Shown here in pieces: positions 41,331 through 49,236 of a stretch of DNA of 64,000 bases; position 1 is the stretch's first letter, and every line of letters starts with the position of its first letter. The stretch covers positions 170,619-234,618 of the forward strand of contig NZ_JACSQC010000003.1 of the NCBI RefSeq assembly GCF_014836875.1, given 5' to 3'. The translations under genes were made by a program, and so were the position numbers. Under the pieces are notes generated by a model that saw only the letters and a program-made list of their open reading frames with translations, did no database searches and was not told the DNA's origin. The DNA comes from Arthrobacter pullicola (GTDB lineage: Bacteria > Actinomycetota > Actinomycetes > Actinomycetales > Micrococcaceae).

Positions 41331-42455
41331 ATGGACTGGACGGCGCTGCGCGGACGGTGGTTCAAGCCCCGGGCAACCGGGGCGGACACCGTGCCGCCGC
41401 CGCGCATCGCCGTCGTCACGGATTCATCCTGCTCGCTGCCCAGCGGCTGGGCGGAGTCGGAACGCGTCGCCGCCCTGGTCCGGGTCGTTTCCATGCCCGT
41501 GATGATCGGCGACCAGATCTACGGTGAGGGCACCGACAAAATGATCGGTGCCCTGGCCCTGGCTCTCGCGCAGGGACAGGACGTCCGCACGTCACGCCCG
41601 GCGCCGGGGCAGTTTGAGGCGGTGTACGCCGAACTCGCCGACGCCGGCTACGCAGCCATTGTCTCCGTCCACCTTTCCGGCAAACTCTCCGGAACCGTGG
41701 ACTCGGCCCGCCTGGCGGCCCGGACGGCAAAAATCCCGGTCCACGTTGTAGATACTGCGTCCGTGGCCATGGGACTGGGATTCGCGGTGGAGGCCGCGGC
41801 GGAAGCGGCGGCAGCGGGTGCGGACGCTCAGAGCGTGGCGTTGGCTGCCACGTCCCGGGCTGCCGCAGGTGACATCCTCTTTTACGTCCCCAGCCTCGAA
41901 CAGCTCCGCCGCGGCGGCCGGATCGGGGCTGCCGCCGGATGGTTCGGCACCCTGCTGGCGGTCAAACCGATCCTGGCCATCCGGGACGGACTGGTGGTCC
42001 CGATCGAACGTGTCCGCACTGCCCCGAAGGCCCTGGCCCGGCTGGAAGAGCTCTGCCGCGCGGAGCTCGCTGCCAGAACCGGACCGGTCCGTGTGGCAGT
42101 GCACCATTTCGGCAACGAAGCGGAGGCCGAGCGGCTGGCGTCGGCGGTGATCCGTGAACGTGCCGATGCAACGGTGTTGCTGTGTCCGCTGCCCGCTGTG
42201 CTGGCCGCCCACGCCGGTCTTGGTGTGCTGGCGGTGGCTATTGCGGCGGCGGTGGATCCAGGGCCTGCTGAAACAGGCACGAATGCCAGCGGGCCGGCCG
42301 GTCCCGGACCGGCAGAAACAAAGGATGCCGGCCAGCAGGATCCCGGACCGTCCCGCGGTCAGCGGCCGGATGCCGCCGGGCAGGGAACGGATCCCGCTCC
42401 GGTGAGCGGCTCAGCATCAGTGCGTGACTTGGATCCGGACACGGACATCGACTGA
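41331..42455 (+). CDS. DegV-family fatty-acid-binding protein
   Basis: DegV (FakB-type) proteins bind a single fatty acid and in Firmicutes present it to the kinase FakA. The 374-residue product has RIAVVTDSSCSLPS at the N-terminus, TSRPAPGQFEAVY, IVSVHLSGKLSGT, VDTASVAMGLG and RRGGRIGAA, all typical of the fold. Residues from about 298 on form a Pro/Gly/Ala-rich tail not found in the core family. It starts 11 nt after leuS. Its final codons and stop are part of a sequence duplicated at 45090. Confidence 0.88.
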   Translation: MDWTALRGRWFKPRATGADTVPPPRIAVVTDSSCSLPSGWAESERVAALVRVVSMPVMIGDQIYGEGTDKMIGALALALAQGQDVRTSRPAPGQFEAVYAELADAGYAAIVSVHLSGKLSGTVDSARLAARTAKIPVHVVDTASVAMGLGFAVEAAAEAAAAGADAQSVALAATSRAAAGDILFYVPSLEQLRRGGRIGAAAGWFGTLLAVKPILAIRDGLVVPIERVRTAPKALARLEELCRAELAARTGPVRVAVHHFGNEAEAERLASAVIRERADATVLLCPLPAVLAAHAGLGVLAVAIAAAVDPGPAETGTNASGPAGPGPAETKDAGQQDPGPSRGQRPDAAGQGTDPAPVSGSASVRDLDPDTDID

Positions 42456-42596
42456 CCCTCCACAACTTCCGGCAGGTACCGGTACGGCCCGAAGGCATCC
42501 ACAACGGCTTCGGTTGAACCGGCAGGACAGGCTGCCCGGGCTAGGTTTCAGGGATGGCCGCACACCGCTGGGACACCGAACCTGCACAAATCCTGC
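42431..42596 (+). repeat. Copy A of the duplicated degV-3'/comEA-5' junction
   Basis: This segment covers the last codons of degV, the 98-nt gap and the first 14 codons of comEA. It aligns with copy B at 45090-45256. The first 31 nt differ at 6 positions. The distance from that block to the ATG is 92 nt in A and 93 nt in B, and the first 14 codons give MAAHRWDTEPAQIL versus MTANRWDVEPANTL (9 of 14 identical). Confidence 0.7.
42542..42547 (+). promoter_or_regulatory. -10 box for a leaderless comEA transcript
   Basis: TAGGTT, exactly 6 nt (TCAGGG), then ATG at 42554. The same arrangement is kept in duplicate copy B (TAACTT at 45202). Confidence 0.5.
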
Positions 42597-43561
42597 CCTC
42601 GCGCCTCACAGTCCGCCGCCGGAGGGAACGGCAGGCCGCTGGTCTGCCGCCGGAATCAGCTGGCAGGCGGTTGGACAGCGCCCTTCCGGACGAGACCCCG
42701 GACGGTATCCAGGCTGCTGAGCAACCGGCTGCCCTTCCCCGACGGTGGCGGTTTCCGCTGCGTGCTGCCGTTATGTTTGCGTGCCTGCTGGTGGCGGCAG
42801 CCGTCGCCATACCCCTGATCCAGAATCGTGAGCCACACGAAACCATTGCCGTGGAACTTGGTGCCGGCGTGGACACCGCGGAGGGTGGCGTCACATCCAT
42901 TCCTGGATCGGACCAGCCTGCGTTGGGCCTGCCGGGAACGGATTTAGCCACGGGACCGGCCCAGAACCCGTCGGATGGCGCGCCACCGGGTGAGCTGCCC
43001 GGGTCGCCGGAACGGACAACAGCCACCAGCCCTGAATTCGTGGTCCACGTGGCCGGAGCCGTTGCCGCCCCGGGAATCGTGCGTATCAAGTCCGGTGGCA
43101 GGGTGGCCGACGCGGTTGGGGCGGCAGGCGGGGCCCTGCCCGAAGCTGACCTCACCCTGGTGAACCTCGCCGCACTCATGGAAGACGGAAGCATGGTGGT
43201 GATCCCCGCGATTGGCTCGGACGCCGCGGGACCGGCAGTCGCTTCGGCCCCCTTTGGTCCATCTGGGCCTGAAAACCCATCCGGGCCGGGGGTGGGTTAC
43301 ACGCCGGGGTATGCATCTGGGGTGGGTGGTGGCGCAGCGGGAGGTGTAACCGGCGGCAGACCAGCTGCGGGGCCGGTAAACCTCAACACCGCCACCGATG
43401 CTGAACTACAGACTCTTCCCCGTGTGGGGCCGGTCCTGGCAGCACGGATCGTAGCCTGGCGGACCGACCACGGCAGGTATACGCGGCCGGAAGACCTGGA
43501 TGCCGTACCGGGAATCGGGGAGGCCATGCTCGCAGCGCTTCTGCCATTGGTTACGGTCTGA
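42554..43561 (+). CDS. comEA: ComEA-type DNA-binding competence protein
   Basis: ComEA binds incoming DNA at the cell surface and passes it to the ComEC channel. The 335-residue protein has a basic cytosolic N-terminus (1-68), one transmembrane helix (about 71-89), a Gly/Pro-rich spacer and an SLBB domain (about 161-217, FVVHVAGAVAAPGIVRI). A second flexible spacer precedes the C-terminal helix-hairpin-helix pair (273-335, VNLNTATDAELQTLPRVG and VPGIGEAML). Normally comEC follows directly; here a low-G+C gene of about 1.3 kb intervenes. Confidence 0.92.
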   Translation: MAAHRWDTEPAQILPSRLTVRRRRERQAAGLPPESAGRRLDSALPDETPDGIQAAEQPAALPRRWRFPLRAAVMFACLLVAAAVAIPLIQNREPHETIAVELGAGVDTAEGGVTSIPGSDQPALGLPGTDLATGPAQNPSDGAPPGELPGSPERTTATSPEFVVHVAGAVAAPGIVRIKSGGRVADAVGAAGGALPEADLTLVNLAALMEDGSMVVIPAIGSDAAGPAVASAPFGPSGPENPSGPGVGYTPGYASGVGGGAAGGVTGGRPAAGPVNLNTATDAELQTLPRVGPVLAARIVAWRTDHGRYTRPEDLDAVPGIGEAMLAALLPLVTV

Positions 43562-43635
43562 CCCCTGTGGGACCTGCCCCCGGGCGCGGGCGTTGAGGCG
43601 GCTAGCCCCGGTAATGAGGAGCCTGTTTTAGCCGC

Positions 43636-43641
43636 TACTAT
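43636..43641 (+). promoter_or_regulatory. -10 box for a leaderless HNH-like gene transcript
   Basis: TACTAT, then exactly 6 nt (TTCAGA), then ATG at 43648. No Shine-Dalgarno sequence. Confidence 0.55.
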
Positions 43642-43647
43642 TTCAGA

Positions 43648-44940
43648 ATGCCCACTGAGCCCATCCCCGAAGATTTATGGTTCGAACCTAGTGTTCAGCT
43701 GGAGGGGAGTGGCATAGTTATCCGCCCTGCTTTACGTCTTCTCACCCTTGCAACATTGGAAGAAAGCATCAGTGGAATGGCTGCCGATGTCGCGGGGAGG
43801 CCGCGTACAAGCTGTGTGCCCTTTGTGATCATCCAGAATTGGAGCGCATTGTTTCCGGACCTGGGGCCAGCCAACTATACGCTGAGCGAAAGTCGATTCT
43901 ATTTTCCCTTGGCGCTTGAATTTGATAACCGGGCCTCCTTCGACATAACCGAACTGCAGGGTGTAATAATATTACTGATTTCTGCAAACGGTAAGCGCCT
44001 GGAACTTCCGATAAGCCGATTATTTGCAGATTTCATCCTTCTGACAGAGACTCTCGGGATGATGCTTCAAGCGGCCGGAGATAATACCTTCAGAGTATTG
44101 TCTGTGCCTCAGGAGGGCTCCGATGTGAAAGTGCCACAAGTAGCCGACACGGGTGCTCTAATGTCCCAGGCAAATTTTGACAGGATTCTGAAATCTCCAA
44201 GGGCTTGGCGGGCTAAGATCAGCGCAAATCCTCGACTTTATGTCGATCAAGCTAATGATTCGGTCACTTACGAACACTACTTTATTGACCCGGTGGACAG
44301 GCGAGTCTCAAAAACACTCGTTCAGGAGATATGCCTTCTCTGTTTAACAACCGAAAATATAACGCGGGAGCACTGCACGCCGAACTGGCTGATGAAAAAA
44401 ATGCAACTTCAACCAATTGTGGCATCGGTTTTGTGTGAAACATGCAACAACGAGCAAGGTCGTAAACTTGAGTCTCCAATTGAGCAGGCGTTTATCGCAG
44501 GCAGTTTCCTCAGTGATGAGAAACTGACAAATATGTGGGCGCTAAAAACCGCTCTCACGCTCGCGGCTTCCCAGAATATTCACGTCCCGCGCGTATTGGC
44601 GGAGGCTGTTCGCGCTGGTGACACTAGCCTGGGCGGAGCCCAGGTGCTGGCGCTTCGTGATCAAGGTTCTTCGCCGAAAAGAGAGTTTAGATTCGTAGTG
44701 GCATCACTCAGCGATGAAGATCGTGAGAATGGCCGATTTGCACTCCTGTTTACCTTCTTGGACTTTAGTTTCCTTGTGCTGCGCTGGAAGCATGCCAGTC
44801 CTTCATTGGAAACACTCGTGCGTGATATAACTTCCACACAATATCCCGAAGTATCGCATCTGGGAGTGATGCACATATTGCTTGAAAGATTGAGTGGTAC
44901 GAGGTTGGTGGCCAAATTGCCAGGGGAGACTTGGTTGTAA
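43648..44940 (+). CDS. Low-G+C protein with an HNH-like zinc motif, unknown function
   Basis: The family is not recognised. The 430-residue product has no signal peptide or membrane helix. Residues 229-268 form an HNH-type zinc ribbon: C229-x2-C232, TREH with E241-H242, TPNWL, then C263-x2-C266-N267. The E-H-x2-P-x-W-L and C-x2-C-N pattern is seen in a class of HNH nucleases (CxxC ... EH.xP.WL ... CxxCN). The N-terminal 200 residues look like mixed alpha/beta without a known motif. Base composition differs strongly: the 60-nt lines at 43921 and 44341 contain 25 and 27 G+C, against 43 at 45661 in comEC. It is probably acquired; nuclease activity is a guess. Confidence 0.7.
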   Translation: MPTEPIPEDLWFEPSVQLEGSGIVIRPALRLLTLATLEESISGMAADVAGRPRTSCVPFVIIQNWSALFPDLGPANYTLSESRFYFPLALEFDNRASFDITELQGVIILLISANGKRLELPISRLFADFILLTETLGMMLQAAGDNTFRVLSVPQEGSDVKVPQVADTGALMSQANFDRILKSPRAWRAKISANPRLYVDQANDSVTYEHYFIDPVDRRVSKTLVQEICLLCLTTENITREHCTPNWLMKKMQLQPIVASVLCETCNNEQGRKLESPIEQAFIAGSFLSDEKLTNMWALKTALTLAASQNIHVPRVLAEAVRAGDTSLGGAQVLALRDQGSSPKREFRFVVASLSDEDRENGRFALLFTFLDFSFLVLRWKHASPSLETLVRDITSTQYPEVSHLGVMHILLERLSGTRLVAKLPGETWL

Positions 44941-45213
44941 CGTCGCTTGACCGCGCACATCCTGGACCAAACCCAACCGGTGTTCTAAGCGGCGACGTCG
45001 AAAAGACCGGGTGGCCGCTGCCATTGCCTCGGATCCTCTGCATCAGTGACGAACCGGTTGAAGGCAATCAATGAGTGCCCTGTTGGCACGGATCTGGATT
45101 CGGCCATCAACTGGCCCTCCACACGGTCTGTCCGGGCACGGTATCGGTGGTAGGTATCCGCATCGTCCGGGGACCGGGGGCAGGTCAGGGCAACAGATGC
45201 CTAACTTAGCGGA
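44941..45213 (+). other. Non-coding gap after the HNH-like gene
   Basis: The first 150 nt show no gene, terminator hairpin or repeat that could be supported. From 45090 onward the sequence is copy B of the degV-3'/comEA-5' junction, in which the degV stop TGA has become TGG. Confidence 0.6.
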
Positions 45214-45256
45214 ATGACCGCGAACCGCTGGGATGTCGAACCCGCCAATACCCTGG
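45090..45256 (+). repeat. Copy B of the duplicated degV-3'/comEA-5' junction
   Basis: A diverged copy of 42431-42596 in the same orientation, about 2.66 kb downstream. It keeps a TANNNT box (TAACTT 45202-45207), the 6-nt spacing, the ATG (45214) and the RWDxEPA codons, then loses similarity to comEA. Confidence 0.7.
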
Positions 45257-45345
45257 GAACCTGGCTCGCTGCACATCACTGGGAATGGTTTCCTGGCCGG
45301 CCCCAGGGGACCCTCCTCCGCCGAACCGGCCGGGACCGGGGGTGA
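45214..45345 (+). CDS. Small ORF with a ComEA-like N-terminus, coupled to comEC
   Basis: The 43-codon ORF starts MTANRWDVEPANTL, matching the first residues of ComEA, then continues GTWLAAHHWEWFPGRP without similarity. Its TGA overlaps a GTG that opens the comEC frame (GTGA), the usual form of translational coupling. TAACTT lies 6 nt before the ATG. It is either a remnant of a second comEA deleted internally or a short translated leader for comEC. Whether the peptide is functional is unknown. Confidence 0.4.
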   Translation: MTANRWDVEPANTLGTWLAAHHWEWFPGRPQGTLLRRTGRDRG

Positions 45346-48047
45346 GGCGGCGCAGCCGCTGGGACCGCTACACATCAGCCGCCGTCTCTCAGTCCTCCGC
45401 AGGTGGCCCGCCCGGCCTGACCGGCCCGCACCTGTCGGCGCCGCCGCGGCCCGGCTCAGATCAGGCTCACCAACCAGGTTCGCGCCCCCACGAGCTGGCA
45501 GCTTCGCCGACAGTCTTAGGGCTCACACGGGCAGGGATGGAACGTACCGGCGGTCTAGCTGAACGGTTGCTTGGTTCTTCCGGGCCGCTGCCGACACCCT
45601 TGACCGAGCTTCGCCTCGTGCCGGTCGCCGCGGCCGCGTGGGCCACCGCTGCGGCAGCCATCCGCCTGCCGGCACCAACTGTCTTCCTCGCAGCAGGCGC
45701 CGGGGCAGCCTTGCTGCTGGTGCTCGGGACTGCGATCTTTTTCCGGCGCAGCGGTGCGGTGCGAAGCGTGGCAGCCGCGTGCCTTGCACCGCTGGCGGTC
45801 GTCGTGCTGGTTGCTGCCGCCGCTGGAACATCCCTCCTGCACCGCACCGGCGGCCCGATCGACGACGCGATTGCCGGGCAAGCTGTCATCTCGGGAGAGT
45901 TTCGTGCCGCGGGGGATGCCCGGGCGGGGACGCCGGACCGCTTTAGCGGCGAGCCGCGCTACCTGGTGTCCGCACGGCTGGAGAGTTTCACCCTGGATGG
46001 CACCCGCTCGACTGCCCAGGCGCCAGTGCTGGTCATTGGAAGCAACGCGTATGCGCACATACGGCTCGGCGACAGTTTCACCACCTCCGGCACGCTTTCA
46101 GCCACCGGTGCAGGCGATCCGGCCGCAGCGGTGCTCCGGGCCGGCCGAGCGCCGGCCGTGATCCGTGCCGCGGGTCTCTATGGAACGGCGACGGCCCTCC
46201 GCACAAACTTCACGGAACAATCCAAAGAGCTGGGACGTACGGATGCCTCGGGCCTGCTGCCCGGGATGGTACTGGGAGACCGGGCAGCACTTGCAGACGA
46301 TCTTGCAACCGCCATGAAGGACACCGGGCTGACACACCTCACGGCTGTGTCAGGGGCCAACTGCAGCTATCTGCTGGCCTTCGTCGTCCTGGCCGCGCGG
46401 GTGCTGCGGCTGCCGAGGTTCTGGGCGGCGGCAGCAGGTCTTATGGTCCTGGCCGCCTTCGTCCTGGTGGTGCGTCCGGACCCCAGCGTCCTGCGCGCCG
46501 CGGTGATGGGATCCATCGGAACGGCAGCGGTGCTGACCGGGCGGGGCAAGGTTCCGGCCTCCCTGCTCTGCCTGTGCATAACGGTTCTCCTGGTCATTGA
46601 TCCGTGGCTCAGCGGGAGTTACGCCTTCATACTCTCGGTGTGCGCCACCTCCGGGCTCATTGTGCTGGGACCAAGGTTCGCAGCGGCGCTCGAACGGGTA
46701 CTGCCGCAGCCGCTGGCAGTGCTCACGGCCGTGCCATTGGCGGCCCAGGTTGCCTGCGCACCGGTCCTGATTCTGCTGCAGCCCGATGTGCCGCTGTATT
46801 CGGTGCCCGCCAATATCGCAGCTGCGCCGGTGGTGCCGATGATCACCATCTTGGGCATGGCAGCTGTCGTCCTGGCCTCCGTGTTTCCGGCGCTGGCCAT
46901 CGTTCCGCTGTGGGCAGCCGGTGCCGGCGCAGGCTGGGTGGCGCTGGTCGCGCGCTTCTTCGCCGGCGCGCCCGGTGCGCTGCTGCCATGGCTGCCCGGG
47001 GCTGTGGGGGCTGCACTGATGGCCGTAGCCAGTGCAGCCGTGGTGGGAGGCAGCCTGCTGATCGGCAGGAGCCAGGTGGGGGACCCGGCCGGTGAACCGG
47101 CGGTGCGTACTGGCCGCGGGACCTGGAGCAGACGCTGGCTGACTGCCGGGGCCGTTGTGCTGTTGGCCGTGACAGCGTTCCTCTGGTGGCGGCCCGGTGC
47201 GCGGGCCCCCGCGGCCGGAGACTGGGCTGCGGCGGCCTGCGACGTGGGGCAGGGCGACGCAATGGTGATCAGGACCGGTCCCGCCGCGGCGGTCGTCATC
47301 GACGCCGGGCCCGAACCCAAAGCGATGGACAGCTGCCTTGATGACCTCCGGATCGATACCGTGGACCTCCTCGTCATCAGCCACGTCCACGCCGATCACT
47401 ACGCCGGCGCTGATGCAGCGGGGGATGGCCGGCACGTTCACGGCCTGGCCTTTTCCTCAGCAGAAACGGAGCTGCCCCGGGAGATCGCCGGGCTGGCGGC
47501 TGGTCTGGGCCTGGAGCCGCAGCGGCTTTTCCGCGGGATGCACGGCGAAAGCGGAGCCGTGCGGTGGCAGGTCCTCTGGCCACCAGCCAGCGGCACACTG
47601 GCCGGCGCCGGCTCCGGTGCCGGCGCCGGTGACCAGAACGGCGCAGGAATGCTCCCGGGAACGATCACGAACGAGAACGATGCCAGTGCTGTGCTGCTGC
47701 TCCAGACCGCGGGCCTGACCTTTCTCTTTACGGGAGACATCGAAGCGGACGCCGCGGTCCGCCTGCTGCAGACCACGCCAGCACTGCGGGAGACGCGGAT
47801 CGATGTCCTGAAAGTCGCACATCACGGCGCCCGCAACGGCGGCGCAGCACTGCCGGCTGCCGTCCGGCCCAAGCTGGCGCTCATCTCGGTGGGAGCCGAA
47901 AACACCTACGGGCATCCGTCCCTCGACACCTTGGATGCCCTGGAAGCGGCCGGTGCGCAGGTTGCCCGCACTGATCTGCTGGGAACCTTCACCCTGCGGA
48001 CCGACGGTAACCGCTTGATCGTTGAACGGCTGCTGGGCGGTGGGTAG
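45342..48047 (+). CDS. comEC: ComEC/Rec2-type DNA uptake channel protein
   Basis: ComEC forms the membrane channel for single-stranded DNA in transformation. From GTG 45342 the product is 901 residues. A hydrophilic N-terminal stretch precedes the first helices (TELRLVPVAAAAWATAAAAI), then the Competence domain with LTAVSGANCSYLLAFVVLAA and many helices. The C-terminal metallo-beta-lactamase-like domain has CDVGQGDAMVI and SHVHADHYAGA with metal-ligand-type residues. The start is uncertain: GTG 45342 is coupled to the small ORF, while ATG 45537 (836 residues) gives a more usual N-terminus. It is separated from comEA by the HNH-like gene. Confidence 0.9.
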   Translation: MRRRSRWDRYTSAAVSQSSAGGPPGLTGPHLSAPPRPGSDQAHQPGSRPHELAASPTVLGLTRAGMERTGGLAERLLGSSGPLPTPLTELRLVPVAAAAWATAAAAIRLPAPTVFLAAGAGAALLLVLGTAIFFRRSGAVRSVAAACLAPLAVVVLVAAAAGTSLLHRTGGPIDDAIAGQAVISGEFRAAGDARAGTPDRFSGEPRYLVSARLESFTLDGTRSTAQAPVLVIGSNAYAHIRLGDSFTTSGTLSATGAGDPAAAVLRAGRAPAVIRAAGLYGTATALRTNFTEQSKELGRTDASGLLPGMVLGDRAALADDLATAMKDTGLTHLTAVSGANCSYLLAFVVLAARVLRLPRFWAAAAGLMVLAAFVLVVRPDPSVLRAAVMGSIGTAAVLTGRGKVPASLLCLCITVLLVIDPWLSGSYAFILSVCATSGLIVLGPRFAAALERVLPQPLAVLTAVPLAAQVACAPVLILLQPDVPLYSVPANIAAAPVVPMITILGMAAVVLASVFPALAIVPLWAAGAGAGWVALVARFFAGAPGALLPWLPGAVGAALMAVASAAVVGGSLLIGRSQVGDPAGEPAVRTGRGTWSRRWLTAGAVVLLAVTAFLWWRPGARAPAAGDWAAAACDVGQGDAMVIRTGPAAAVVIDAGPEPKAMDSCLDDLRIDTVDLLVISHVHADHYAGADAAGDGRHVHGLAFSSAETELPREIAGLAAGLGLEPQRLFRGMHGESGAVRWQVLWPPASGTLAGAGSGAGAGDQNGAGMLPGTITNENDASAVLLLQTAGLTFLFTGDIEADAAVRLLQTTPALRETRIDVLKVAHHGARNGGAALPAAVRPKLALISVGAENTYGHPSLDTLDALEAAGAQVARTDLLGTFTLRTDGNRLIVERLLGGG

Positions 48048-48098
48048 CCGAAGTGGAGGGTGGCGGTGGGCACGCCGAAACAAGCAAAAGGATGCTGC

Positions 48099-49076
48099 TC
48101 AGGACCTCCGCCGCCACCGGAGCGTAGCGACCGCCACCCCGGCCAGGGCCAGGGCTCCGCCGAACAATGCCGCGGCCGGCGGCACTTCGCCCAGCAGCAG
48201 CCAGGACAGCAGCACAACCACGGCCGGTACGGCGTAAGTCGACGCAGCGGTGCGCCCGGCGCTGGACCGGGAAAGAACGTAGCCCCACGTCGTGAAGGCG
48301 ATCGCCGTCGGGAATATGCCCAGGTACACGACAGCGAGGGTGGAGGACAGCGGAGCACTGCCAAGCGCCTGCAGCAGCTGCGGCGTGAACGGCAGGCAGG
48401 CGATCGTTCCGGCGAGGCAGCCGATCCAGGTCATGGTGGGAGCATCCACCTGCCGCAGGAGGCTTTTCTGCAGTGTCGCCGCGCTTCCGTAGAGAACGGC
48501 GGCCACCAGCCCCAGGATCACGCCAAGGGAATCGAACTTTCCCGTGGACGTCGACACCGCGATGAACAGGACGCCGATGAGCGCGATGAACATCCCGGTG
48601 ATCAGCCGCCGCGGAAAACCCTCACCCAGGAACAAACCGGCAAGGACGGCAACGATCATCGGCGCCAGATTGACCAGTAGGGCGGCGGTTCCGGCATCAA
48701 TGTGCTGCTCGGCAGCATTCAGCGCCACGTTGTAGGCCCCGAACCAGGCCACGCCCCAAATAAGAATGAGCGCCAGGAGCCGGCCCCGCGGAAAACGCGT
48801 ACCCGGCGCCGCTGCCTGCGGCGTGGAGCGCCTGCGGCCCAGCGCCCGGGTTGCGGGAAGCATCAGTGCCAGGGTTAGGGTTCCCACGGCGATCCGGCCC
48901 AGGGTCAGGGCACCGGGGGAATAATCGGCGGCGGCAGCCCGGATACCGACGAAGGCTGAGGCCCAGAGAACCACGGTCACCGCGATGGCCGCCCACACGA
49001 GCCTCCCACTGCCGGCCTTGTCCCTGGTGGTGGCGGAGGGAGGCGCTGGTGTCATGGAAGAATCATCGCCGGTCAT
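48099..49076 (-). CDS. EamA-family (DMT) transporter
   Basis: The protein of about 325 residues has ten predicted transmembrane helices in two EamA halves: the first starts LVWAAIAVTVVLWASAFVGIR, the second near FDSLGVILGLVAAVLYGSAATL. Such drug/metabolite transporters export amino acids or small metabolites; the substrate is unknown. Two ATGs (49076 and 49055) are equally possible, neither with a clear ribosome binding site; the much longer upstream frame overlaps holA and is not coding. It converges on comEC and diverges from holA. Confidence 0.85.
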   Translation of the reverse strand: MTGDDSSMTPAPPSATTRDKAGSGRLVWAAIAVTVVLWASAFVGIRAAAADYSPGALTLGRIAVGTLTLALMLPATRALGRRRSTPQAAAPGTRFPRGRLLALILIWGVAWFGAYNVALNAAEQHIDAGTAALLVNLAPMIVAVLAGLFLGEGFPRRLITGMFIALIGVLFIAVSTSTGKFDSLGVILGLVAAVLYGSAATLQKSLLRQVDAPTMTWIGCLAGTIACLPFTPQLLQALGSAPLSSTLAVVYLGIFPTAIAFTTWGYVLSRSSAGRTAASTYAVPAVVVLLSWLLLGEVPPAAALFGGALALAGVAVATLRWRRRS

Positions 49077-49236
49077 GGGAGGGGGCGCCAACTTCAGTCC
49101 TGATGTGTCCTGGCCGGCAGCAGCGTCCCCCGGCAGGATGTGGCTGAAACGACCGCCGGGGGAGTTGGCCCCAGGCGCGCCGCGTGGCAATGTTGGGAGT
49201 GATCGATCCCAACCCGAGCCCAGGAGCAGCACACCC

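Noticed and set aside
43648-44940. The HNH-like gene as part of a defence island
   Set aside because: No neighbouring restriction, Abi, toxin-antitoxin or mobile gene; a single foreign-looking gene does not support a named system.
46350-47441. 363-codon minus-strand ORF inside comEC
   Set aside because: Gln/His/Arg-rich product typical of reversed hydrophobic codons; comEC is the real gene.
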